Shown: piece by piece, positions 1 to 8,640 of the stretch | How positions within the stretch are numbered: the first letter of the stretch is position 1 | Layout of the letters: each line of letters begins with the position of its first letter | Origin: Flagellimonas sp. HMM57 | Lineage (GTDB): Bacteria; Bacteroidota; Bacteroidia; Flavobacteriales; Flavobacteriaceae | Assembly (NCBI RefSeq): GCF_021390175.1 | Contig: NZ_CP090004.1 | Span: forward strand, 1,612,001 to 1,676,000 | DNA length: 64,000 nt | Direction: 5' to 3' | Position numbers and translations under genes: made by a program | Notes under the pieces: generated by a model | What the model was told of the DNA's origin: nothing | The model's input: only the letters and a program-made list of their open reading frames with translations | Databases searched by the model: none

Positions 1-850
1 TGGCCAAAGCGGTATCATCAAACAAATAATCCAAAGCACTCTCTAAAACTTCCGTAGCTTTTGAAGACTTGGAAACACCATTTAGCGCAGTTCCGTAAGC
101 ATAATAAAAATAGGGTTGTAACGGATAGGAGTCCAATGCCTCTTGAGACACCTCTTCCATCTGTTTATAAGCTCTTTTTTCCAATAACGCTTCAATAGTT
201 GATTTGTATTGGGCAACAGGGTCATCTTCCACAGATGGTTTTACCTCATAAGAAAATGTCGTTGTCCGTGTTATAGTATTCTTTTGTATAGAATCGTTTA
301 TTCTACGTGCTAAATCTGTTGCAAACTGGGAATTTTCAAAGCTTTCCAACACTTTCAAAGCTGCGTTGTACTTTTTTCTCTTAAAATAAAGAACAGCAAG
401 GTTTTCCTGCAGTTTTTTGTTTGTATACGGAATATTTGATTGAACAATATCAATATTGCTTCCCTGTTTTTCCAAAATGTTTAAAAGAACTTCTAAGTGC
501 CAGTAATCCGTTGGTTGGGCAACCAATGCCTCAATTGAATATTGCTGCGCCTGAATGTATTGTTTATCCAAAAAATAGGTCTTCGCCAACTCATAATCGA
601 TTACGCTATTTGTTGGCTCTATGCGTTTGCATTCCAGAAACAAGTCGATAGCCCTATCATAGTTTTGTATACCCTTTTGTTTTAAAGCTTCAAAAAACGC
701 TTCTTGAAACTCATCGGTATATTCTTCAAGAAAGACTTCGGAACTTTGCTCGACATTGATTTTCTCTTCTTCTTGGGAGTAAAAAGTAGTAGAGAATAGT
801 AATCCGAAGACAAAAAAAGATATGTTTCTTAAGAATTCGTTCATCTTCAT
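1..850 (-). CDS. TPR-repeat secreted protein, 3' end outside window
   Basis: The reverse strand is open from an ATG at 850 to the left edge of the window, so the C-terminus is missing. The product starts MKMNEFLRNISFFVFGLL and ends a hydrophobic signal peptide near TTFYSQ, suggesting export. The rest is helical with TPR-like blocks (NYDRAIDLFLECKRIEPTN, then KTYFLDKQYIQAQQYSIEAL) at about 35-residue spacing. TPR arrays are protein-binding scaffolds; no catalytic motif is visible. In many Flavobacteriaceae a TPR protein lies directly downstream of the nucleotidyltransferase and dut genes, so it is probably part of the operon ending here. A second ATG at 844 is possible. The partner and function are unknown. 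Confidence 0.7.
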   Translation of the reverse strand, partial: MKMNEFLRNISFFVFGLLFSTTFYSQEEEKINVEQSSEVFLEEYTDEFQEAFFEALKQKGIQNYDRAIDLFLECKRIEPTNSVIDYELAKTYFLDKQYIQAQQYSIEALVAQPTDYWHLEVLLNILEKQGSNIDIVQSNIPYTNKKLQENLAVLYFKRKKYNAALKVLESFENSQFATDLARRINDSIQKNTITRTTTFSYEVKPSVEDDPVAQYKSTIEALLEKRAYKQMEEVSQEALDSYPLQPYFYYAYGTALNGVSKSSKATEVLESALDYLFDDTALA

Positions 851-858
851 TTTGATTT

Positions 859-1278
859 CTACAATCTGATTAAAACCATTTTGTGCTTTGTGAGCTCTTC
901 AAGTTCAAAAAACGCTTCTTTCAAAAGCACTGTTTCTTTAAACTCATCAACCCTTTGATTTTTGATTCTTACAATCTGCAATTCACCTATGTTTATTAAT
1001 TCCCATTCGATGTTATAAATAACCTTTGGTAGAGCCTCTTTCTTTTTGCTGAAATATTCATTTCCACATCTCCTTCTTGGTCTATTGATCTGTAAATTGC
1101 TGTTAACAAAAAAATGATTCTTATCTCTGTAAACTAACTTGCTCTCATTAGATTCAAGATTAGATACAACCCAATTTTTCTGAATAAATTTTAACTCATT
1201 TTTTTCAATTGACTGCGCTTTTGAAAACAAAAAATTAAAACAAATGACAAGACTCAATATGCTCTTCAGTTGAACCAT
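859..1278 (-). CDS. Small secreted hypothetical protein
   Basis: This 139-residue protein has an N-terminal hydrophobic stretch (SILSLVICFNFLFSKAQS) that fits a cleaved signal peptide. The mature part is Lys/Glu-rich with an unusual RPRRRC motif near residue 69 and no recognisable domain. The C-terminus (ELTKHKMVLIRL) looks beta-forming, as in small Bacteroidota periplasmic proteins. It sits tightly between the nucleotidyltransferase and the TPR gene, 8 bases from the latter, so it is probably cotranscribed. I do not recognise the family. It looks like a lineage-specific insertion into an otherwise common gene order. Confidence 0.6.
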   Translation of the reverse strand: MVQLKSILSLVICFNFLFSKAQSIEKNELKFIQKNWVVSNLESNESKLVYRDKNHFFVNSNLQINRPRRRCGNEYFSKKKEALPKVIYNIEWELINIGELQIVRIKNQRVDEFKETVLLKEAFFELEELTKHKMVLIRL

Positions 1279-1317
1279 AACACCACGAATTTAACTCTCG
1301 TGATTTGATAACAACAA

Positions 1318-2334
1318 TTATTCCATAACCGAGTAATCTCCTATACTTATCGTTTCAAAATTACCATCAAAAACCACTTGGTTGCCGATCATGGCATTAT
1401 CCAAGTTAGCATTTTTGATACTGGTATTGGTTTGGATTAAACTATTTTTAACGGTTGAGTTTTCAACTGTTGTGTTGTCTCCAATGGAAACATAAGGTCC
1501 AACAGTGGTATTTTTTAGTACTACATTTTCACCAATAAAACAAGGTTCGATAATGTTCGCATTTTCTTTTTGGACCGATTTGGAAATCAACTCTTCACCA
1601 TCCTTTTCCAAAAAACCGAGCATGCGCTGATTGGTCTCCACGGTTACATTTTTGTTTCCACAGTCCATCCATTCGTCTACTTTTCCAGGAACAAACTTCA
1701 TCCCTTTTTCCATCATTCGCTTAATACCATCATTTATCTGATACTCACCTCCATTAATGATATCGTTGTCCAAAACGTACTGTAATTCATTTTTGAGCAC
1801 AGCCACATCTTTAAAATAGTAGATTCCAATGACCGCCAGGTCCGAGACAAATTCTTGGGGTTTTTCGACCAGCTCCACGATTTCGTTTTGTTTACTAAGT
1901 TTTACCACACCAAATGCTTCCGGTCTATCCACCTGCTTTACCCATATAACACTGTCCGCAGATTTGTCCAAATCAAAATCGGCACGGATTAGGGTATCGG
2001 CATAGGCAATTACGGCTGGACCGCTAAGCGATTCTTTGGCACTCATAATGGCATGGCCCGTACCTAGGGGTTCATCTTGTCGATAGATAGAGCCTTTGGC
2101 GCCAAGGTTTTTTGCCAATTGCATTAAACTATCGACTACATCATCGCCAAAAAAAGCTGGGTCCCCAAGGATAAAGGCTACTTCTTCAATCTGTTCCCCC
2201 AAGACTTTGGCAATGTCGGTTACCAATCTGTGGACAATAGGTTTGCCAGCAACCGGGATTAAGGGTTTGGGTACGGTTAATGTGTGTGGGCGTAATCTTG
2301 AGCCGCGACCGGCCATGGGTACAATAATTTTCAT
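1318..2334 (-). CDS. Sugar-phosphate nucleotidyltransferase
   Basis: The N-terminus carries the nucleotidyltransferase signature MAGRGSRLRPHTLTVPKPL (residues 7-25), which binds the NTP and sugar phosphate. TGHAIMSAK and AYADTLIRADFDL follow as expected for the GT-A-like fold. The C-terminal third (IGENVVLKNTTVGPYVSIGD) has the hexapeptide pattern of a left-handed beta helix. Such enzymes activate a sugar 1-phosphate to an NDP-sugar; the exact sugar and nucleotide (dTDP-glucose, GDP-mannose or UDP-sugar type) cannot be fixed from sequence. At 338 residues it is the usual length for the Bacteroidota version that travels with dut and a flippase-like gene. The start ATG at 2334 gives the motif immediately. 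Confidence 0.88.
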   Translation of the reverse strand: MKIIVPMAGRGSRLRPHTLTVPKPLIPVAGKPIVHRLVTDIAKVLGEQIEEVAFILGDPAFFGDDVVDSLMQLAKNLGAKGSIYRQDEPLGTGHAIMSAKESLSGPAVIAYADTLIRADFDLDKSADSVIWVKQVDRPEAFGVVKLSKQNEIVELVEKPQEFVSDLAVIGIYYFKDVAVLKNELQYVLDNDIINGGEYQINDGIKRMMEKGMKFVPGKVDEWMDCGNKNVTVETNQRMLGFLEKDGEELISKSVQKENANIIEPCFIGENVVLKNTTVGPYVSIGDNTTVENSTVKNSLIQTNTSIKNANLDNAMIGNQVVFDGNFETISIGDYSVME

Positions 2335-2425
2335 ATAGTTGCTTGTTAAAGCTGGTGTCTTTTAATTAAACTTTTATCTTTTTGCTTTATTGTAATAACA
2401 ACGTGCTTCCTTTATCCACGTAGTT

Positions 2426-2860
2426 TCATTTTTTTCCTGTGCTTCCAAATCCTCCAGCACCACGTTCTGTATCGGAAAGCGATTCAACTGCTATCCATTC
2501 CGCACGCTCATGTTTGGCAATGACCATTTGGGCAATGCGCTCTCCGTCCTCAATCGTAAAATCTTCATGAGAAAGATTGACCAAAATGACACCAATCTCA
2601 CCACGGTAATCCGCATCAATAGTACCTGGCGCATTCAGGACAGAAATTCCTTTTTTAGCCGCCAATCCGCTTCGAGGTCTCACTTGTGCTTCATACCCAA
2701 CGGGTAATTCAATAAAAATTCCAGTCGGTATAATCGCTCTTTCCAATGACTTTAGTGTAATGGGCTCTTGTAAATTGGCCCTTAAATCCATACCTGCAGA
2801 TGCAACCGTTTCATAATGTGGCAATTGATGTGCAGATGTATTGATGATGTTAACTTTCAC
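2426..2860 (-). CDS. dut: dUTP diphosphatase
   Basis: This enzyme hydrolyses dUTP to dUMP and pyrophosphate, keeping uracil out of DNA and supplying dUMP for thymidylate synthesis. The five trimeric dUTPase motifs are visible: AGMDLRA (motif 1), RPRSGLA (2), [11 protein letters not shown] with the catalytic Asp (3), ERIAQMVI (4) and the C-terminal [11 protein letters not shown] (5). At 144 residues it matches bacterial Dut. Its start overlaps the end of the upstream flippase-like gene by 11 bases, implying translational coupling. The product is cytosolic. Confidence 0.95.
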   Translation of the reverse strand: MKVNIINTSAHQLPHYETVASAGMDLRANLQEPITLKSLERAIIPTGIFIELPVGYEAQVRPRSGLAAKKGISVLNAPGTIDADYRGEIGVILVNLSHEDFTIEDGERIAQMVIAKHERAEWIAVESLSDTERGAGGFGSTGKK

Positions 2861-4319
2861 GTTGTAGAAATATCTTTTTTAATTTATCGCCTTCCAATTT
2901 GTAAAGCATCCCCAAAAATAACAAAAGTAGTAGGCCTCCCGCTATTAAATTTCGGTTAAACACATAAAAGGACAATGCAGAGAAAGAAATTGAAACCGAA
3001 AGATAAAACACTATTTTCCGCATGTTGTAGGGAACTGGATAGTACTTTCTTCCAAAGTAATACGAAAGCAACATCATACTGGCGTAGGCTGCCAATGTTG
3101 CCAATGCGGAAGCCAAATAACCAATCTTTGGGATAAAAATAATGTTGATTCCCAACGTAATCAATGCACCTACAGAAGATATGTAGGCTCCAAACTTGGT
3201 CCGATCTGTGACCTTATACCAAACGGACAAGTTGTGATAAATTCCCAGACAAAAACTTCCCAATAAAATAATAGGTACAATGTCCAATGCTTCCCAGTAG
3301 ACAGCTTTTCCAAGCAAAAACTTTCCTAAAACATCTACAAATACCACAACGCCCAATAAAATCAAACTACCTAAAATCACAAAATAATTGGTAATCTGGG
3401 CATAGGTATCTTTAGAGTTTTCTGTTTTGGCATGACTAAAGAAAAATGGCTCCACTCCCATTCTAAAAGCAGTTCCAAAAAGTGTCATAAAAAGTGCCAA
3501 TTTGTAACAAGCACCATATTTACCAACTTCTGCTTCCGCTATACCTTCCGGTAATATGGCGGTCAACAAAATTTTATCCACGACTTCGTTAATCGTAAAG
3601 GCAATACCGGCTACCATTACAGGACCAGCGTATTTCAACATTCGTTTCCATAGGGCAGCGTCGAACGTATAGGAGACTTTAAAGTAAGTAGGCAATAATA
3701 TCAGTAGCGTTACACCACTAGCTATAATGTTGGAGATAAAAATGTATTGAATCTCCCAATCCGCTTTATAAATACTGTTCAAAACCCTATCTGCGCTTTC
3801 TTGAGCGATTTTTGGTAAAATGAGTAAGAAAAAAACATTGAACGATAAGTTTATGATGACATTGATGCTTTTGAACACCGCATATTTCATCGGTTTTTCC
3901 TGTGCCCTTAAGAGTGCAAAAGGTATTATTACCAAGGCGTCCAACACCAGAATATAGGCAGTGAATTTTATATAATCGGGGTTGATGTTGGTAAAATCGG
4001 AAAGACTTTCTTTTACTACCATAGCCACAATCAAAAACAATAGGGATGATATCAATAAGGATATCAATGACGTGGAAACAACGGTACTCTTATTCTCTTG
4101 TTTATGATAAAACCGAAAAAAGGCGGTTTCCATACCATAGGCCAAGAACACATTGAAAATAGCGATCCAAGAATAAATATTTACATACTGCCCATAACCC
4201 GAAGCATTCTCAAAGACCGACGTGTACAGCGGAAGTAAAAAAAATGAAATGACCCTTGGCAAAACGGTTGCAAGGCCATAGATAAAAGTCTGTTTAAAAA
4301 GTTTTTTTAACGGGTTCAA
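2850..4319 (-). CDS. Oligosaccharide flippase-like MATE/MVF membrane protein
   Basis: A multispanning protein of about 490 residues with some 12-14 hydrophobic segments, opening [18 protein letters not shown], the typical start of the Bacteroidota polysaccharide-biosynthesis (Wzx-like) family in this gene position. It ends in a Lys-rich tail ([16 protein letters not shown]). It may flip lipid-linked saccharides, but in this synteny its substrate is unknown. No ATG is available: the open frame runs to a TTG at 4361, and a second TTG at 4319 (LNPLKKLF) gives the N-terminus most homologues would have, so I use 4319. It overlaps dut by 11 bases. Confidence 0.82.
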   Translation of the reverse strand: MNPLKKLFKQTFIYGLATVLPRVISFFLLPLYTSVFENASGYGQYVNIYSWIAIFNVFLAYGMETAFFRFYHKQENKSTVVSTSLISLLISSLLFLIVAMVVKESLSDFTNINPDYIKFTAYILVLDALVIIPFALLRAQEKPMKYAVFKSINVIINLSFNVFFLLILPKIAQESADRVLNSIYKADWEIQYIFISNIIASGVTLLILLPTYFKVSYTFDAALWKRMLKYAGPVMVAGIAFTINEVVDKILLTAILPEGIAEAEVGKYGACYKLALFMTLFGTAFRMGVEPFFFSHAKTENSKDTYAQITNYFVILGSLILLGVVVFVDVLGKFLLGKAVYWEALDIVPIILLGSFCLGIYHNLSVWYKVTDRTKFGAYISSVGALITLGINIIFIPKIGYLASALATLAAYASMMLLSYYFGRKYYPVPYNMRKIVFYLSVSISFSALSFYVFNRNLIAGGLLLLLFLGMLYKLEGDKLKKIFLQRES

Positions 4320-4514
4320 TGGGGATTCAGTCTTAAAAAACCTATGGTAAGGTGACCGCAAGTTACATAAAACCCAAAAACTATATGACGAGACCCTATT
4401 TTTCTGCGTTTTACATACCTCGGAATTCTCTTTATGGGGACATATCCAAAACTTGAGCTCAAAACCGCATTGCGCCTAAATAATTTATATTTTTAGGTAT
4501 AAACTATTTGGCTC

Positions 4515-6167
4515 ATGAAAACTCCAACAAAACCATTGTTATTTTTCCTTTCCTTTCTTATCCTATTTTCTTGTGCTGAAAAGAAAAAGGAAGCCGATAA
4601 AGTGGTCCATGAAAAACCGAACATCATTTTTATCATGTCCGATGATCATGCCTACCAGGCCATTAGCGCATATAGTAACCATCTGATAGAAACTCCAAAT
4701 ATTGACCGTATAGGTAAGGAAGGTATTGTTTTTACCAACGCCAGTGTCACCAATTCCATTTGTGCTCCTTCACGAGCTACAATTTTAACCGGAAAACATA
4801 CACATATCAATGGAAAAGTGGACAATCAAATGCCTTTTGATACGACTCAGGTTACGTTTCCACAAATTTTTCAAGAAGCAGGCTACCAAACTGCCATGTT
4901 TGGAAAACTCCACTTTGGCAATAACCCAAAAGGCGTGGATGAGTTTATGATTTTACCGGACCAAGGTTCGTACATTAATCCAGATTTTATTACCAAAACA
5001 GGCGATACAACACGAATTGAAGGATATGTTACCGATGTTATTACTGACCTAACCTTGAATTGGCTGGACAAAAAAAGAGATACGTTAAAGCCTTTTATGC
5101 TGATGTACTTGCACAAGGCTCCCCATAGACCTTGGTGGCCCAGACCGGATAAGTTCAAAGAGTTTTTGGGCAAGAAATTTCCAGAACCAGAATCGTTGTT
5201 CGATGACTACAAGAATAGAGGAACAGCTGCCAAAACTGCCGAAATGAACCTACTGCACGACATGATGTACAATCACGACAGTAAGATTAGACCTGAGGTG
5301 ACCCAACGCATGAAAAATTTGAGCCCAAAGGTGCGGGAATATAAGGGTGGGTTTCAAATGCCCTACACTGATCGCGTAAATGAGGAGCAAAAAGCACTTT
5401 ACGAGCCTATTTTGGATGAAATCAATAAAGATTTTGAGGAGAATTGGCCTACGATGACCGATGAGGAAAAGATGAAATGGAAATACCAACGGTACATGCA
5501 GGATTATTTGGCCTGTGTCTCTTCCGTAGATGACAATGTGGGGCGGTTGCTCGAATATTTGGATGAAAACCAATTAGCGGACAATACCATGGTCGTGTAT
5601 ACTTCGGACCAAGGTTTTTATTTGGGAGAACATGGATGGTTTGATAAGCGTTTTATCTATGACGAATCGTTTAAAACACCATTGCTCATCAAATGGCCAA
5701 ATCGGATAAAACCCGGAATTACCAGTGAAGAAATGGTACAGAACCTGGACTTTGCCCAAACTTTTTTGGAAGCTGCCCAGATCGAAGCGCCCACTGATAT
5801 GCAGGGCGAAAGCTTGATGCCGCTTTTAACATCGAACATAGGTGCATGGACAAGAGATGCGGTATACTATCATTATTACGAATATCCAGCTGTACACCAG
5901 GTAAAACGCCATTACGGTATCGTGACCATAGATTACAAACTAGCTCATTTTTATTATGATGTGGATGAATGGGAACTGTATGATCGAAAGAAAGACCCTC
6001 AAGAAATGAATAATGTATATGATGATCCCACATATGTGGATGTGGTTGTGGAACTCAAGAAAAAATTGGAAGAATTACGCGTGCAGTATAAAGATTCGGA
6101 CGAGCTGAACCAAAAGTATATAGACATTCACCACGCCAACAGTATTGATTCCCCTTTGAAGAAGTGA
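4515..6167 (+). CDS. Lipoprotein sulfatase (type I, formylglycine-dependent)
   Basis: A 550-residue sulfatase. The N-terminus is a lipoprotein signal with lipobox LFSC (Cys20), so it is anchored in the outer membrane or periplasm. The catalytic motif CAPSRATILTGK starts at Cys83; this Cys is converted to formylglycine in type I sulfatases. Metal-site elements are present: IMSDDH near the N-terminus and YTSDQGFYLGEHGWFDKR in the middle. The C-terminal ELYDRKKDPQEMNNVYDDP is the usual end of family S1. The likely role is removing sulfate from algal or host polysaccharides. It stands alone, without a SusCD pair or glycoside hydrolase beside it, so the substrate is open; a formylglycine-generating enzyme must be encoded elsewhere. 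Confidence 0.92.
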   Translation: MKTPTKPLLFFLSFLILFSCAEKKKEADKVVHEKPNIIFIMSDDHAYQAISAYSNHLIETPNIDRIGKEGIVFTNASVTNSICAPSRATILTGKHTHINGKVDNQMPFDTTQVTFPQIFQEAGYQTAMFGKLHFGNNPKGVDEFMILPDQGSYINPDFITKTGDTTRIEGYVTDVITDLTLNWLDKKRDTLKPFMLMYLHKAPHRPWWPRPDKFKEFLGKKFPEPESLFDDYKNRGTAAKTAEMNLLHDMMYNHDSKIRPEVTQRMKNLSPKVREYKGGFQMPYTDRVNEEQKALYEPILDEINKDFEENWPTMTDEEKMKWKYQRYMQDYLACVSSVDDNVGRLLEYLDENQLADNTMVVYTSDQGFYLGEHGWFDKRFIYDESFKTPLLIKWPNRIKPGITSEEMVQNLDFAQTFLEAAQIEAPTDMQGESLMPLLTSNIGAWTRDAVYYHYYEYPAVHQVKRHYGIVTIDYKLAHFYYDVDEWELYDRKKDPQEMNNVYDDPTYVDVVVELKKKLEELRVQYKDSDELNQKYIDIHHANSIDSPLKK

Positions 6168-6170
6168 TTC

Positions 6171-6198
6171 GAAGTACGGAGTACGAAATACGAAGTGG
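6171..6198. repeat. Degenerate 7-bp tandem repeat, about 4 units
   Basis: Directly after the sulfatase stop the sequence reads as heptamers gaagtac, ggagtac, gaaatac, gaagtgg. Units are imperfect, but the 7-base period is clear. It is the first of three heptamer blocks in the convergent gap to the MFS gene. Confidence 0.65.
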
Positions 6199-6255
6199 AA
6201 AGTTTTTTGTGGACTGGTCAAGGGTGAAAGGTAAAGGTTTTGGTGGAAGAAAGTC

Positions 6256-6283
6256 CTGAGTTCTGAGTTCTGAGTTCTGAGTT
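6256..6283. repeat. Tandem 7-bp repeat (ctgagtt)4
   Basis: Four perfect consecutive copies of ctgagtt lie in the gap between the convergent sulfatase and MFS genes. Short tandem repeats of 7 bases can change copy number by slippage; no coding or regulatory role is visible here. Confidence 0.9.
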
Positions 6284-6310
6284 AAAAATCTTATTTTCAG
6301 CACCTTTTTT

Positions 6311-6344
6311 CAACTTTCAACTTTCAACTTTCAACTTTCAATTT
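6311..6344. repeat. Tandem 7-bp repeat (caacttt)4 plus partial unit
   Basis: Four perfect copies of caacttt are followed by a degenerate fifth (caatttc). The unit differs from the array at 6256, yet period and copy number are the same. It lies 30 bases beyond the stop of the MFS gene. Confidence 0.9.
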
Positions 6345-6373
6345 CAGACACCGGACATCAATAAAACCAAAAA

Positions 6374-7618
6374 CTAGTTTTCTATCACGCTCTCGACCTC
6401 AATTTCATCAATTTTCATACGTTTCATGGCGATTGTTGCAAAAACAAAAGCAATAGCTAGAAATACGGCTGCAAGTGCGTAGGATGCGCCGGGAAAATAA
6501 ATGGTCCCTTCAGGACGGATAAAGTAGTAAAATACCGGAGAGAACACTAATTGTCCTAAAATAGCGGTAATGCTTACTAAGCTTGTTATGGAGCCTTGTA
6601 AAATCCCCTGTTCTTTTTCTGAAACTTGGTTGGAGATAATCCCCTGTACGGTTGGCCCCGCCACTCCACCAAGGGCATAGGGTATCAAAAACGCATAGAG
6701 CATCCAGGGTTCATCAGCTTGCGAGAAGAGGAACATACCAAAAGTCCACAACAAAAACCCAAAGGTAACGACGTTGCGCTTTCCAAACTTTTTGACCACT
6801 GCACCCACTAAAAACCCTTGTACAAAAGCAACCAAAAGACCTACGACCACCAAAGACAGTCCTATTTGTTTTGGATTCCAATCAAAACGTTCAATACAAT
6901 AATACGACCAAACTGACGGTAAGGCTTGCCCAGCCAAGTTGGCCAAGAAAAAAGCAAATATCAGCAGTAAGACGCCTTTGTAGTTTTTTAGAGCAACCAA
7001 CGAAACACCGGGTATCATCTTCATCACATTTATCGACCTTCTATTCTCTTTTACCAAAGATTCTGGAACGAATAGCCATCCGAAGAGAAAATTGGCAAAG
7101 GTGAGTCCTGCAGCAATGTAAAATGGAAGTCTAATATCAATATCGCCAAAAAAACCACCAATACCAGGGCCAATAATAAAACCCAAACCAAATGCCGCAC
7201 CAATCAAACCAAAATTCTTTGCTTTTTCTTCCTTGGTGCTTATGTCGGCTATATAAGCAGAAGCGACCGTAAAACTTGCTCCAGTGATTCCTGCTAAAAA
7301 CCGTCCTACGAACAACCATATGATTGTAGGCGCCCATGCATGGATCAAATAGTCGATGCTCAACCCCAGTAGGGACAATAGCAGAATAGGCTTGCGACCA
7401 TACTGATCCGAAATTTCACCTAATACAGGCGAAAACAAAAATTGCATACCAGCAAAGGCGGTGGTTAACCACATACCATAAATAACTGCCATATGGGTAC
7501 CTTCACCGGTCAATTGCATTATGAATTCAGGGATAATCGGCAGTATGATACCTATGCCGATAACATCTACTAAAATGGTAATGAAAATAAAGAGGAGTGC
7601 GGTTTTTTTAGATTTCAT
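6374..7618 (-). CDS. MFS efflux transporter, TetA-like
   Basis: A 414-residue major facilitator with about 12 membrane segments. The loop motif after helix 2 (LGEISDQYGRKPILLLSL) is the MFS motif A that defines drug:proton antiporters of the TetA/TCR group, and the N-terminus (IFITILVDVIGIGIILPIIP) is typical of that group. Such proteins export small molecules from the cytoplasm using the proton gradient. The substrate is not predictable, and most chromosomal flavobacterial members are not tetracycline transporters. It faces the sulfatase convergently. Its 5' end is followed upstream by the terminator of the ATP synthase operon, so it has its own promoter. Confidence 0.88.
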   Translation of the reverse strand: MKSKKTALLFIFITILVDVIGIGIILPIIPEFIMQLTGEGTHMAVIYGMWLTTAFAGMQFLFSPVLGEISDQYGRKPILLLSLLGLSIDYLIHAWAPTIIWLFVGRFLAGITGASFTVASAYIADISTKEEKAKNFGLIGAAFGLGFIIGPGIGGFFGDIDIRLPFYIAAGLTFANFLFGWLFVPESLVKENRRSINVMKMIPGVSLVALKNYKGVLLLIFAFFLANLAGQALPSVWSYYCIERFDWNPKQIGLSLVVVGLLVAFVQGFLVGAVVKKFGKRNVVTFGFLLWTFGMFLFSQADEPWMLYAFLIPYALGGVAGPTVQGIISNQVSEKEQGILQGSITSLVSITAILGQLVFSPVFYYFIRPEGTIYFPGASYALAAVFLAIAFVFATIAMKRMKIDEIEVESVIEN

Positions 7619-7637
7619 GATTCAGCAAAAGTCGGAT

Positions 7638-7666
7638 AAAAAAAGCCCCGCAATTAGTGCAGGGCC
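7638..7666 (-). terminator. Rho-independent terminator of the atp operon
   Basis: On the minus strand, 29 bases after the atpG stop, a GC-rich hairpin (GCCCTGCA / TGCGGGGC arms with a short AT loop) is followed by a run of seven T. It closes the ATP synthase operon. Confidence 0.8.
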
Positions 7667-7694
7667 ATTATATTTTCATCAACTATGGATGAGC

Positions 7695-8555
7695 TTAATT
7701 ATTCAACGCTTCCGCTCCACCAACAATCTCTAAAATCTCATTGGTAATCGCAGCTTGTCTTGCTTTGTTATAGGTCAATTTTAATTGATCTCTAAGCTCT
7801 GTGGCATTATCCGTTGCTTTGTGCATTGCTGTCATACGTGCGCCATGCTCACTTGCAAAAGAATCTCGAACAGCTTTATACAATTGCGTTTTTAATGATT
7901 TAGGAATCAGTTCTTCAACAATTTCTGCCTTAGAAGGTTCAAAAATATAGTCAGCCGCTCCAGAAGTATCTCCCTCAACAGGAACCAAGGGCAAAAACTG
8001 TTCGGTCATCACAATTTGTGTGGCCGCATTTTTGAACTTGTTGTATACCAATTCAATTTTATCATAGTTGCCTTCAGTAAAGTAATCCATTAGATTTTGG
8101 GCAATTTCGGCAACATTATCAAAAGTCAAATCATCATATACTTGACTATGATTGGCAATTACCGTACCTCTTTTCCCCAATAGGTCATTTCCTTTTTTAC
8201 CAATGGCCAAAAAATCTACCTGCTTTCCTCCATAAGTCTGCTCATGCAAGAATATGCTCTGTTTGATGATGTTGGTATTGAAGGCTCCACACAATCCACG
8301 ATTAGATGTAATAGCTACGACCAAGACCTTGTTTACCGTTCTATTATCCGTGAATTTGCTTCCTGCATCCCCGTCTAAACTTGCACTAAGGTTTTGTAAC
8401 AGTTCCGTAAGCTTGTTTGCGTACGGGCGCATTGCGGTGATAGCATCTTGGGCTTTTTTCAACTTAGCGGCAGATACCATTTTCATGGCACTGGTAATCT
8501 GCATAGTCGATGATACCGATGCTATCCTATTTCGTATTTCCTTTAAATTGGCCAT
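7695..8555 (-). CDS. atpG: ATP synthase F1 subunit gamma
   Basis: The central rotor shaft of F1, linking proton flow through the c-ring to catalysis. The N-terminal helix MANLKEIRNRIASVSSTMQI and the C-terminal helix (TYNKARQAAITNEILEIVGGAEAL) form the coiled-coil shaft and match AtpG. The length of 286 fits. It is the last gene of the operon, 85 bases after atpA, and is followed by a strong terminator. It acts at the cytoplasmic face of the inner membrane. Confidence 0.97.
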   Translation of the reverse strand: MANLKEIRNRIASVSSTMQITSAMKMVSAAKLKKAQDAITAMRPYANKLTELLQNLSASLDGDAGSKFTDNRTVNKVLVVAITSNRGLCGAFNTNIIKQSIFLHEQTYGGKQVDFLAIGKKGNDLLGKRGTVIANHSQVYDDLTFDNVAEIAQNLMDYFTEGNYDKIELVYNKFKNAATQIVMTEQFLPLVPVEGDTSGAADYIFEPSKAEIVEELIPKSLKTQLYKAVRDSFASEHGARMTAMHKATDNATELRDQLKLTYNKARQAAITNEILEIVGGAEALNN

Positions 8556-8572
8556 TCTTTTTAGTATTTAGT

Positions 8573-8640
8573 CAGTAGTCAGTAGTTAGATTTTCATCAA
8601 CTCTACATCGTACTATATACTGTTTACGCAATACGCAATA
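8573..8640. repeat. Short heptamer repeats in the atpA-atpG gap
   Basis: Two perfect copies of cagtagt (8573-8586, flanked by degenerate units) and two perfect copies of tacgcaa (8625-8638) occupy the ends of the intergenic region. Period 7 is the same as in the arrays at 6256 and 6311, but the units differ. Confidence 0.65.

Noticed and set aside
6256..6344. CRISPR-like tandem repeats
   Set aside because: The units are 7 bases with no spacers and no cas genes; they are simple tandem repeats.
6374..7618. Tetracycline resistance gene
   Set aside because: The protein is TetA-like, but this subfamily is widespread and mostly not resistance-related; no regulator (TetR) is beside it.
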